Positions 8,647 to 16,519 of a stretch of 26,182 nucleotides of DNA are shown here, piece after piece. Numbering within the stretch: position 1 is the first letter of the stretch; every line of letters begins with the position of its first letter. The translations under genes were made by a program, and so were the position numbers. The notes beneath the pieces were generated by a model. The model was given only the letters and a program-made list of their open reading frames with translations. It was not told where the DNA came from and did not search any database. The stretch is from Rhizobium leguminosarum (GTDB taxonomy: Bacteria > Pseudomonadota > Alphaproteobacteria > Rhizobiales > Rhizobiaceae), in assembly GCF_001652265.1 (NCBI RefSeq), contig NZ_LWBS01000442.1, forward strand, positions 1 to 26,182, written 5' to 3'.

Positions 8647-9567
8647 TCACGAAGACCAAGGTGAGTTTCTCAGAAGGCGTTGTTCGTCTCGACGAACCAG
8701 CTCTTTCACGAATTGCTTTACGGCTCTCACTCTTGGAAGATAGGCTAGGTCTTGATGTGCAGACATCCAGATCTCGCGCTCGCCGCTCAGCTCGTCGAGC
8801 ACTGGAACGAGACCCAGGTTTAGACTGAGTGCGAATTGGGGAAGGGCTACAATTCCTGCGCCCGCAGACGCCGCGAACATCTGCGACATCATGCTGTTTG
8901 AGCTGAACGCAATTTTTGGGGTGGGTACGAGTTCCTCTAGCCAGAGCACGCTTTCGAGCTGAATCAGCTCCTCGATATAGCCAACAAAGCGGTGCTCGCT
9001 AAGGTCCGCCGCCTGAGAGGGAACGCCATTTCGCTCAAGATAAGCCTGCGAAGCGAACAACCCAGTCTTGAAACGTCCGATCAGCTGACTGTCGAGAGAA
9101 GTTCCATGGGGCTTGAAGAAGCTTAGGAATAAATCAGCTTCCCGGCGAGCGACCCGAACCGTTTGCGGCGATGTTACAAGCTCGAGGTCTAGATCAGGGT
9201 ACCGGCTACTGAGTTCAACGAGGCGCTCGGAGAGATAAAGCGTTGCGATGCCTTCCATGGTGGCCAATCTGACTGTGCCGCGTATTTCGTCACGATTGCT
9301 TACGTCGCTACGAAGAGCATTCACGCCGTTCTCGATTTCCTCCGCTCGCCGCATTGTAACCAGGCCGGCCGGTGTCAGCAGAAGCCCGTCCCTGGTCCTT
9401 TCGACGAGTGCACCGCCAACCGTATATTCCAGACGAGCAAGTCGGCGAGATACGGTGGAGTGGCTGACTTTTAGTTCGCGAGCGGCGCCGGTCACGCTCT
9501 TGCACCGAACGACGATGAGGAAGAGTTTGAGATCGTCCCAATCAAGATGATCGATTGCAGTCGCCAT
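8647..9567 (-). CDS. LysR-family transcriptional regulator
   Basis: 306 residues. The N-terminal winged helix-turn-helix spans about 8-68 (LKLFLIVVRCKSVTGAAREL, then HSTVSRRLARLE). The remainder is a periplasmic-binding-protein-like effector domain with IRGTVRLATMEGIATLYLSE and EADLFLSFF. Length and layout are usual for the family. It lies 180 bases from a divergently transcribed RidA-nitrilase-molybdoenzyme operon and precedes the PLP enzyme on its own strand. This is the classic position for a LysR activator of a catabolic operon. A T-N11-A dyad is present in the intergenic region. The effector is unknown. Confidence 0.92.
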   Translation of the reverse strand: MATAIDHLDWDDLKLFLIVVRCKSVTGAARELKVSHSTVSRRLARLEYTVGGALVERTRDGLLLTPAGLVTMRRAEEIENGVNALRSDVSNRDEIRGTVRLATMEGIATLYLSERLVELSSRYPDLDLELVTSPQTVRVARREADLFLSFFKPHGTSLDSQLIGRFKTGLFASQAYLERNGVPSQAADLSEHRFVGYIEELIQLESVLWLEELVPTPKIAFSSNSMMSQMFAASAGAGIVALPQFALSLNLGLVPVLDELSGEREIWMSAHQDLAYLPRVRAVKQFVKELVRRDEQRLLRNSPWSS

Positions 9568-9585
9568 GCTACCTCCGTCTATTTT

Positions 9586-9601
9586 TGCACAGGGTAGTGC
9601 A
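9586..9601. promoter_or_regulatory. Palindrome close to the lysR start
   Basis: TGCAC (9586-9590) and GTGCA (9597-9601) form a perfect 5-bp dyad with a 6-base spacer, 19 bases upstream of the lysR ATG. The position suits an autoregulatory or repressor site. Function is inferred from position only. Confidence 0.35.
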
Positions 9602-9629
9602 TCCTATTCGGATTGGCTCGCAAATTCGT

Positions 9630-9644
9630 TTTGATAGTTTCAAA
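9630..9644. promoter_or_regulatory. Candidate LysR box
   Basis: TTTGATAGTTTCAAA is a perfect 5-bp dyad with a 5-base spacer. It contains the LysR-type T-N11-A pattern (T9631 to A9643). It lies 62 bases from the lysR start and 103 bases from the ridA-like start, as expected for the recognition site of a divergent LysR promoter. Confidence 0.5.
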
Positions 9645-9747
9645 CGTGCTGTGCCGCTGTATGTGTGGTGTGCAGTGAAGCAAAATATCTTGCGGAAACG
9701 CGGATCGCCAGCAGGCCGCACTACTTGAACCTACCTTGGGAGAACGC

Positions 9748-10131
9748 ATGTCCAGACGAACTGTGAGTGCCTCGAACGCTGCGGCAGTGGGACCGTATTC
9801 GCACGCGACATGGGCCGGCGATCTTCTGTTCTGCTCCGGCCAGACACCGCTAGACCCCGGCACCGGCAAACTTGTCGACGGAAATGTAGCCGACCAGACA
9901 CGCCAATGTTTCGATAATCTGTTTCAAGTCCTTGAGGCAGCGGGCCTGGGGTCGGATGATGTCGTATCCGTCAATGTCTATCTCACCGACATGGGTGACT
10001 TTGGCCAGATGAATGAGATTTACGCGACGCGTTTTTCATCGCCCTACCCGGCCCGCACCACAATCGGCTGCGCCAGCCTGCCGCTTGGAGCACGCATTGA
10101 AATCGGTCTAACAGCAAAGCGGCAATCTTGA
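9748..10131 (+). CDS. RidA/YjgF-family enamine/imine deaminase
   Basis: 127 residues from the ATG at 9748, preceded by GGGAGA at good spacing; an in-frame TTG 12 bases upstream is less likely. The sequence is a full-length RidA protein: GPYSHATWAGDLLFCSGQ, QTRQCFDNLFQVLEAAG, then PARTTIGCASLPLGARIEI. Arg103 binds the substrate carboxylate in the family, and Glu118 is the conserved acidic residue. RidA proteins hydrolyse reactive 2-aminoacrylate and related enamines or imines made by PLP enzymes. It is the first gene of an operon with the nitrilase and molybdoenzyme, opposite lysR and the PLP enzyme gene. Confidence 0.92.
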   Translation: MSRRTVSASNAAAVGPYSHATWAGDLLFCSGQTPLDPGTGKLVDGNVADQTRQCFDNLFQVLEAAGLGSDDVVSVNVYLTDMGDFGQMNEIYATRFSSPYPARTTIGCASLPLGARIEIGLTAKRQS

Positions 10132-10194
10132 GCCCGCCTTTGCCGAGCTAGTCGAGATGGCTGATGGCGAGCCTGGATCAGTAGAGGAATGTCG

Positions 10195-11217
10195 ATGGGA
10201 AACATGAAATTCTGGGCCGCGGCTGCTCATATTGCCCCCGTCTATCTCGATCCTGGGGCGAGCGCTGAAAAAGCTTGCTCGGTGATAGCAGAGGCTGCCC
10301 GAAACGGCGCATCGCTCGTGGCATTTTCGGAGAGCTTTCTTCCCGGTTTCCCTGTCTGGGCAGCACTTTACCCGCCCATTCAATCGCACGAACATTTTAA
10401 ACGCTTCTTGAAAGCTTCGGTGTACATTGACGGCCCGGAAATTGAGCGTGTGCGAAAGGCCGCCTCCGATAACGGTGTTTTCGTTTCAATCGGTTTTTCC
10501 GAGCGCAACCCGGCAAGTGTCGGAGGTTTGTGGAATAGTAATGTTCTGATTTCCGATACCGGCCAAATCCTGATCCACCATCGAAAGCTGGTCGCAACCT
10601 TCTTCGAAAAACTAGTTTGGGATCCGGGCGATGGCGCTGGATTGGTCGTCGCAAACACGAGAATCGGTCGCATTGGCGGGCTAATTTGCGGGGAAAATAC
10701 AAATCCGCTCGCGCGCTACAGTCTGATGACGCAGGGCGAGCAAGTTCATATAAGTAGCTACCCGCCGATCTGGCCCACTCGCGTTCCCACAGAAAGCGAC
10801 AACTACGACAACCGAGCAGCCAACCGCATCCGTGCCTCAGCACACTGCTTCGAGGCTAAGTGCTTCGGGATCATCGTGGCGGGGCACTTGGACGAAGTCG
10901 CACGCAAATCCATTGCCTTGGATGATCCTGCGATCGAAGCGATCATAGATGCCAGTCCGCGGGCCACTAGCTTTTTCCTAGGGCCGACAGGAGCGGCAAC
11001 TGGTGACGAAATGACCGACGAAGGTATCGGCTATGCCCAAATCGATCTCGACGACTGTGTTGAGCCGAAACGATTTCACGACGTCGTTGCTGGTTACAAC
11101 CGATTCGATATTTTCGACGTCACCGTGAACCGGATGCGTCGAAACCCAATCAGATTTTTGGAAGGCCGCGCTGAGGACGCTCTAACGAGCCCTGAAGCCG
11201 TGGCCATGCCGGAGTAA
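10195..11217 (+). CDS. Nitrilase (carbon-nitrogen hydrolase superfamily)
   Basis: 340 residues from the ATG at 10195, chosen because AGAGGA lies six bases upstream; ATGs at 10189 and 10204 are alternatives. The catalytic triad of the nitrilase superfamily is complete: Glu46 in FSESFLPGFP, Lys131 in HHRKLVATFFEK and Cys165 in GLICGENTNPLARYSLM. Length and the CGEN-NPLAR context match true nitrilases, which convert a nitrile to a carboxylate and ammonia, rather than shorter amidases. No signal peptide is present, so it is cytoplasmic. It follows the RidA gene by 63 bases and ends five bases before the molybdoenzyme start. Substrate is unknown. Confidence 0.9.
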   Translation: MGNMKFWAAAAHIAPVYLDPGASAEKACSVIAEAARNGASLVAFSESFLPGFPVWAALYPPIQSHEHFKRFLKASVYIDGPEIERVRKAASDNGVFVSIGFSERNPASVGGLWNSNVLISDTGQILIHHRKLVATFFEKLVWDPGDGAGLVVANTRIGRIGGLICGENTNPLARYSLMTQGEQVHISSYPPIWPTRVPTESDNYDNRAANRIRASAHCFEAKCFGIIVAGHLDEVARKSIALDDPAIEAIIDASPRATSFFLGPTGAATGDEMTDEGIGYAQIDLDDCVEPKRFHDVVAGYNRFDIFDVTVNRMRRNPIRFLEGRAEDALTSPEAVAMPE

Positions 11218-11222
11218 GGGTG

Positions 11223-12209
11223 ATGGCGCGGACGGGTATGCACATGACCAAGAAGGGTTTCTCCTTCCAGGGCCCTGCCGACGGCGTTCATGCCCTTAAA
11301 TCGTGGATCACCCCTGAAGATGATCTTTTTCAGGTCACGCATATGGGGTTCCTGGAGATCGACCCCGAGCATTGGCATTTGGATGTCGATGGCCTCGTGG
11401 GTAGCCCGACGAAATTGCATCTGTCTGACCTTCAAGCAATGCCACAGCGCGAGTACATGTCGTTTCACGAATGCGCTGGAAGTCCGCTTGCTCCGACAGT
11501 GGCTAAACGCAGGATCGGAAATGTAGTTTGGAAAGGTGTGCCGCTGTCGCTTGTTCTGGAACGCGCAAAGATCAGCAGCCATGCGTCCTACATCTGGACT
11601 GCCGGCCTCGAGTGGGGCGGATACGCAGATGTTGAAGAAGCCTATCAAAAAGACCTGCCGATCGGCAAAGCACTTGCAGAAGAAGTTATCCTCGCACTTG
11701 AGATCAACGGTCGGCCACTCACTCCAGAGCGCGGAGGACCGGTTCGACTGGTCGTGCCAGGTTGGTATGGCACAAACTCCGTAAAATGGGTTGGTTCGAT
11801 CACGGCTGCGGATCGGCGCGCAAGCGGCGCCTATACGACGCGCTTCTACAATGACCCTACGGCGTCGGGGATGAAGCCGGTTTGGGGCGTCGCCCCGGAG
11901 TCCGTTATCGTATCGCCGTCCCCAAATGATCTGCTGTCAGCGGACATGCCAACGAAAATATGGGGCTGGGCTTGGGGAGATCGTGAGATATCAAGCGTCG
12001 AGGTCAGTGTGGACGGTGGAGGCTCATGGCGGACTGCCTCGGTAGGGCCGCGCGAGGGAAGGAGTTGGCAGCGGTTCGAGTTGCCGTGGACCCCTACATC
12101 AGGCCAGAATATCTTGCTATGTCGGTGCACGGATGAGTTTGGGGAGGGACAGCCGCTGACTGACGCGAGAAATGGGGTGCACATGGTTCAACTTGAAGTT
12201 GATCTTTGA
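11223..12209 (+). CDS. Sulfite-oxidase-family molybdopterin enzyme
   Basis: 328 residues from the ATG at 11223, with GGAG eight bases upstream inside the nitrilase end; the in-frame GTG at 11220 is less likely. The first domain is the oxidoreductase molybdopterin-binding fold, with the Mo-ligand Cys in SFHECAGSPLAPT (near residue 84) and RLVVPGWYGTNSVKWVGSI. The second is the Mo-co dimerisation immunoglobulin-like domain (IWGWAWGDREISSVEVSVDG, then GRSWQRFELPW). No haem or cytochrome b5 domain is present. There is also no twin-arginine signal, whereas most bacterial sulfite oxidases of this family are exported, so this one may work in the cytoplasm. Its substrate may be sulfite or another oxidisable group. 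Confidence 0.88.
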   Translation: MARTGMHMTKKGFSFQGPADGVHALKSWITPEDDLFQVTHMGFLEIDPEHWHLDVDGLVGSPTKLHLSDLQAMPQREYMSFHECAGSPLAPTVAKRRIGNVVWKGVPLSLVLERAKISSHASYIWTAGLEWGGYADVEEAYQKDLPIGKALAEEVILALEINGRPLTPERGGPVRLVVPGWYGTNSVKWVGSITAADRRASGAYTTRFYNDPTASGMKPVWGVAPESVIVSPSPNDLLSADMPTKIWGWAWGDREISSVEVSVDGGGSWRTASVGPREGRSWQRFELPWTPTSGQNILLCRCTDEFGEGQPLTDARNGVHMVQLEVDL

Positions 12210-13650
12210 CCCGGAGCCCACTGCGACATTGGGATGGGCGTCCACGGAGGCACGAAAAATTGAGATTTCTCGATGAGCCAGCGGCACTCCGGTCTGCCAG
12301 ATCGACAGGACAAGAGCTTTCCTGCGAAAAGTTACAATCGGGTGGCACCGAAGCGGTAGGCCGCCGTCACACCAGGCCACGCACGACAAACACCGCCCAT
12401 TGAACGGTTGAGGCGATGATCGCGATCACGCGCTGTAGATCAGCAGCTGTCGCAGCACCTGTCCGCGCGTGTCATCGATCGTTGCCGACACCAGGGCGGT
12501 TGTTTTGAAATGCGGACTGGTGTCGTCATCATGGCCACCCGTCTTTCCCCTAGTCATCACGGGGTGCATTTCGTTTGTGACTGGATTGAGAAAACCATGC
12601 GCAAGAGCCCTCACTCCTGCCAAATCTGGGAGGCTCGCTGCCACGACCTCTTCGCCGATGTCCTCGGATTACCTACAATCTGGATACCTCATTCGTACGC
12701 CGATTGTGGGCAATATGGGCTCGACGAACACGCCTCGCCTTTTTGTCACTCGCAAAGAAATTAGGAAAATGACCGGCATTTTTCTCGACATCGGCGAATG
12801 TGCGTCGGCTCGTGGCTGCCATGGGGAGTAGGAGATTAATCGGCTGTACCTTTGCTGCATCTGCTACGAGACTGTTCACCTCTGTAGGTGCGTAACCGCC
12901 GGCGCGATAATCTAGCGTGGCGCGCCCAACGATTCTCGCGGCGGCAATTGCGTTCGTCGAATGTGTACGAATAGTAGCTGACCCTGCTACCTCATCCGGA
13001 AGACCGGATTCTCGGGACGCCTCCCAAGGCAGCGTGGTTGTCGTCGAACTTGTTTCGACGGCAGCCACGTGTTGTGGCTATGAGACCGCCTGTGTCGCGA
13101 GGATAAAGTATCAATGTTCTGGGAGCGAGCGCCGGTGACTGGCGCGATAAGAATGCCGTTCGTTCTTTGCTTTGCGGTGTGTCGCTCGTCCAGCGAACTA
13201 GTCGGATCTACCGCAAGGGGGAGCCAGGATGTCATCGTTTCCGACCTGCCGAGAACGCTTTCTGTGCCGGCCGAATATAAAGGTGGTCCGGAGTAAACTG
13301 ACTTCGGCGTAACCGGTGTTCTTCCCACGCGTTCTCCTGTCAGCGATCTGTGTTCGACTTTCAATACAAGAGCGAAGGAAGTGTCTCTGTCGAGACTCAG
13401 ATTCTGCCAATAAATTCAACCCACTGGCGATCGGCCCGATGGTGACAAAATACTCAATTCGACCAACATGTCGGGGTTGTCAGATAGAGGGGAACCTTTC
13501 GTGCTGCTTGAGGGAGTCATAGCCGTACATGACCACTTCGAGCTTTGGCCGTCACCAACAGGAGATTGTCAGCTCGAACATTCGCGGACTCAAGCAAACC
13601 TTCAACGCTCTTGAGCAATACTATATCGTGGCGAGGTTTGTATTCGATCG
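12210..13650. other. Decayed region without a recognisable gene
   Basis: About 1.4 kb follows the molybdoenzyme gene. The longest plausible frames are on the minus strand. One spans 12673-13068 (with ARIVGRATLDYRAGGYAPTE and FADVEKNAGHFPNFFA); another spans 12426-12644 (with FLNPVTNEMHPVMTRGKTGG). They are in different frames, lack good starts and match no family I know. They may be pieces of one disrupted gene, or chance frames. Confidence 0.4.
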
Positions 13651-13683
13651 TTAAAGTATAAACGTACGCTATGGCGATGGGCC

Positions 13684-13703
13684 AAATATATCAAAAAATA
13701 TAT
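13684..13703. repeat. Two AT-rich 8-bp direct repeats, 12-bp period
   Basis: AAATATAT occurs at 13684-13691 and again at 13696-13703, exactly 12 bases apart. A partial third unit AAATATT lies at 13711. The region is far more AT-rich than its surroundings. It ends 90 bases before the start of the DegT stub at 13794 and probably belongs to that gene's promoter or operator. Confidence 0.45.
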
Positions 13704-13793
13704 TAATGTTAAATATTGATCTATGGCGGAGCGCCGTCTAGACCTGCTCAACACGCGGCAGGGGACTACCCTGGTCAGCGACGGGAGGCTTAG

Positions 13794-14022
13794 ATGAACC
13801 GACGTGACAAAATGCATCCAAACAAAGCCAGGTGTGATAGCCCGGAAATGGGGCTCGCCTTCCTCGATGGCGAACGTGTGGTTGCTCCACGGCGTGCTAT
13901 ACGCTGGCCGGCCGCACGGAACGAGCATCTGGATGCGCTTCGGGAATTCGCAGATAGCGGAAGATATTATCGGGTTAACCGTCCCGTGGTGACCGGCATG
14001 GAGCTGAGCCTTGAAAAATTGT
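13794..14022 (+). pseudogene. DegT/DnrJ/EryC1-type aminotransferase, N-terminal stub
   Basis: The frame starts at an ATG with a strong GGGAGG ribosome-binding site five bases upstream. It reads LAFLDGERVVAPRR, WPAARNEHLDALREFADSGR and YYRVNRPVVTGMELSLEKL. This aligns with the N-terminus of the intact DegT enzyme at 20624-21910 (LAVFGGKPVVPQGR, GRYHRVNHPIVSGLEQSLAR). Homology stops abruptly at about residue 76, before the cofactor-binding part and the catalytic Lys. The open frame continues to 14501 with unrelated sequence. The gene is a truncated paralogue that still has its start signals, so a short peptide could be made. Confidence 0.75.
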
Positions 14023-14695
14023 CGCCATTGCAACAACCATCTGCCGAACACGAGGCAAGCATAGGCCCGAGCCTAACCAAAGCACTTCTCGCCACCAAAC
14101 ACGAACCGGAACGAATGCATCAGATCACATGGTCTCTTTCAAAATCTGAACGTGTCTTTGATTGCGCTGGAGGTGATTCCGACAACGGCGAAACCATCGC
14201 TACTGATGGACAAGCCGAGGCTCTCGCGAACCGCGGATACATCAAATCCGCCGATGCCTATAATCGGCTAATTGATAGGAATAACCGATCGGCAAAATTA
14301 CCCGTTGACGGTGAGGCCGACACACGTCCACCGAAGAGCTGTCATGAACATGTTGATTTTGAAAACTGCCACTACATTGATGGCGCTTGCAGGACTTGGA
14401 GACACGCTTCGCTTAAAGCCGGCCGCTTACGCAAGATACGACAGGCGGTAGACATTCGACCAGCACGCCATTCCGACGCAGCCTTGTGCCTATGGCATTG
14501 AAATTAGTGGCAGAATGCGATAGCTGCCAATTACGGCCGCGGCTGTAATACAGGTGGTTGATGCCGAATCTGGTTCGGGCGCGAAACGCGGTGCCGGCCG
14601 ACTAATTCGACCTTCAATTCGAAGCGACCGTCCGGTCTCAATGCAAGAAGCTCCTGTAGGGTCCTTGAAGGATATCGACAGAGGAAAACTATCAA
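14023..14695. other. Region behind the DegT stub, no recognisable gene
   Basis: The stub's frame remains open to 14501 but matches nothing known. A short frame at 14344 (MNMLILKTATTLMALAGLG) looks like the start of a signal peptide and stops after 35 codons. I see no intact gene before the GntR gene. Confidence 0.4.
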
Positions 14696-15409
14696 ATGCG
14701 GTGTTGCAAGAACACGCCCCAAGGTCGTGGGGGTGACCCAAATTTTTCTACTGAACCAGAACCTGCAAAGGCCGATATTGCCTACGATGCTATTCGACGA
14801 ATTCTCCACAGTAACGGTCGTGTGCCGGGGCAACATCTCAGGGAACAGGATCTAGCGTCTAAGCTCGATCTTGGTCGAACGCCAGTTCGCGAAGCGCTTC
14901 AGCGGCTTGCAGCTGAAGGGAAGATCCAATACATCCCTCAAAGAGGCTTTTTCACAAGGCCGATGTCGGAAAGAGCTCTGTCAGAATTTTATGTTGTCGG
15001 ACGTGAGATCCTGATCTCGGCATTAAATCGAATGCGGCCGCAGGTCCCAGAGAGCTGGACCGTGACGGATAAACTGTCCCCTGACGAACTTGCCTTAAGG
15101 GCAGAAGCGATATTCACTAAAATTGCCCAAGAAGCATCGAATTGCGAGGCTTGCAAAATCGTTCACCGATTCTGTTTTTGCACTCACCCTTTACGAATGG
15201 AAATAACTGCGTCAGAACTTCGGCCCGCGTTTGTCGAAAGCCTCGAGAAGCTAATTGCCGCCATGTCTGAACTAGGCACGGCAACGACCCTGGTGGAGTC
15301 CGCGTTGATGAACCACCTGGATCTAGAACAGGGTGCCGTCTCAAGGATTGTACAAGAGGTGAACGAACGTGGATTAATAGGTTTTCCGGGGCCTCCGAAA
15401 AGTTTGTGA
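14696..15409 (+). CDS. GntR-family transcriptional regulator
   Basis: 237 residues from the ATG at 14696, with GAGGA about nine bases upstream. Residues about 26-88 form the GntR winged helix-turn-helix (YDAIRRILHSNGRVPGQHLR, LGRTPVREALQRLAAEGKI, QRGFFTRPM). The C-terminal domain is helical and of FadR/FCD-like length. It lacks a clear FCD metal pattern but carries an unusual Cys/His-rich segment, CEACKIVHRFCFCTH (150-164). Neighbouring DNA is decayed on both sides, so the regulated genes are not evident. It may control the damaged gene just downstream. Confidence 0.85.
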   Translation: MRCCKNTPQGRGGDPNFSTEPEPAKADIAYDAIRRILHSNGRVPGQHLREQDLASKLDLGRTPVREALQRLAAEGKIQYIPQRGFFTRPMSERALSEFYVVGREILISALNRMRPQVPESWTVTDKLSPDELALRAEAIFTKIAQEASNCEACKIVHRFCFCTHPLRMEITASELRPAFVESLEKLIAAMSELGTATTLVESALMNHLDLEQGAVSRIVQEVNERGLIGFPGPPKSL

Positions 15410-15538
15410 CATCGCAACCGTCATCTCGACGAGTGATCTAATCAACGAGCTTGAAGAATTTTGCCGAGTGCCGCGCATATCTGCGGCTGTTGCGGGCAAT
15501 CCAAAAGCCAACGTCGGCATCACCCACCAGCATTTTAA

Positions 15539-16180
15539 TTATGTTGCCAAATCAAAGAGGCTGCTGCCATCCCTTCAGCATTCCAGAATACGGCGCTGGC
15601 AAAGCGAAAGGTGCTTGTGTCCTATCGGGCAACGCCCTCCGCAGGTTTCCTTTTGCCGCGGCTTCCCCAGGCCAGCTATGATGATCGAGCGACGTTTTCA
15701 GCCGAAGTCTCAAAAGACATTGTGCCAAAGATCATAACAGCCAACGGGATCGACGCTGCGACCTTGAGGGCAGAGGTTACGCCAGGCGGGTATCTCCTCA
15801 AAACCAATGCATCGCTTCAGACCGAGGGTGATCTCGATGACGCCGCGGCGGATCGACTTGCCGGCTCCCTGGGCTACGTCTTCCGCCAATATCGCGTCCT
15901 TACCTCTCGCCTCAACGACACAAAAGGTAAGACAGGTTTTGTTGTCGTGCGGTTTCCGCAGGGCAGCCTTAACGCCACCGTCGCACAGAGATTCTTCGAG
16001 GCAGCGGACGCAACGAAAAAAGGCTTGGGCGGCGGATATGCCGTGTTCGGCGATGAGCAGATCTTCCTTCGACGAGATCAGCAGGTTATTATGCATTCCT
16101 CCTCGCGAAGACGGCCGACACCAACGGCTGGGCCAAAGATGAATAAGGGCCGGACGAGAACCTACGCTCAAGTCGCTTAG
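15539..16180 (+). pseudogene. Unknown protein gene, probably broken at both ends
   Basis: The frame is open from 15539 and has coding character from about 15575 to 16070 (KRKVLVSYRATPSAGFLLP, EGDLDDAAADRLAGSLGYVF, GKTGFVVVRFPQGSLNATVA, FFEAADATKKGLGGGYAVFG). The only starts are GTG codons near 15611, within what looks like continuous coding sequence. The last 35 residues turn basic and low in complexity. At about 16080 another frame gives a better continuation (YYAFLLAKTADTNGWAKDE) before its own stop, which suggests a frameshift. I do not recognise the family. The gene follows gntR on the same strand by about 130 bases. Confidence 0.45.
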
Positions 16181-16333
16181 CGGGTTCAGATGGCATTTCG
16201 CAAAACGGATCTCGCAGTCGATACGATTTTGAGTGATCGTACGCCGGACCTGGAGCCGCGCCGGAGAAAATCTCACTGCTGCAATGCTCGAGAAATTGAA
16301 GACGGCTTAATCCTGCGATGGTTTTAGAATATC

Positions 16334-16519
16334 TTAGCGCGGCGACTTCGCAGCTTGAGGGGTCACCACCTTTGCCCGATTTTCAGACATTCGGTTTGCA
16401 AGCGCCGGGATTGCGGCATCGCGGTAGCTGAACTGATGCCGTGTAATCGCCGTCGGAACAAATGACAGTCGTCCAACATCGCTAATCATAGCGTTCGATA
16501 TTGGTGCGGATCCCATCAC
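16334..16519 (-). other. Possible frameshifted C-terminus of the exported protein
   Basis: A 61-residue frame overlaps the last bases of the 16482-17564 gene and starts at GTG-ATG (MGSAPISNAMISDVGRLSF). Its sequence looks coding (TAITRHQFSYRDAAIPALAN). It may be the original C-terminus of the neighbour, moved out of frame by a single-base change near 16520, or a separate coupled ORF. Confidence 0.25.

Noticed and set aside
13602..14051. 149-codon minus-strand open frame
   Set aside because: It is antisense to the DegT stub and includes the AT-rich promoter region; no family resemblance.
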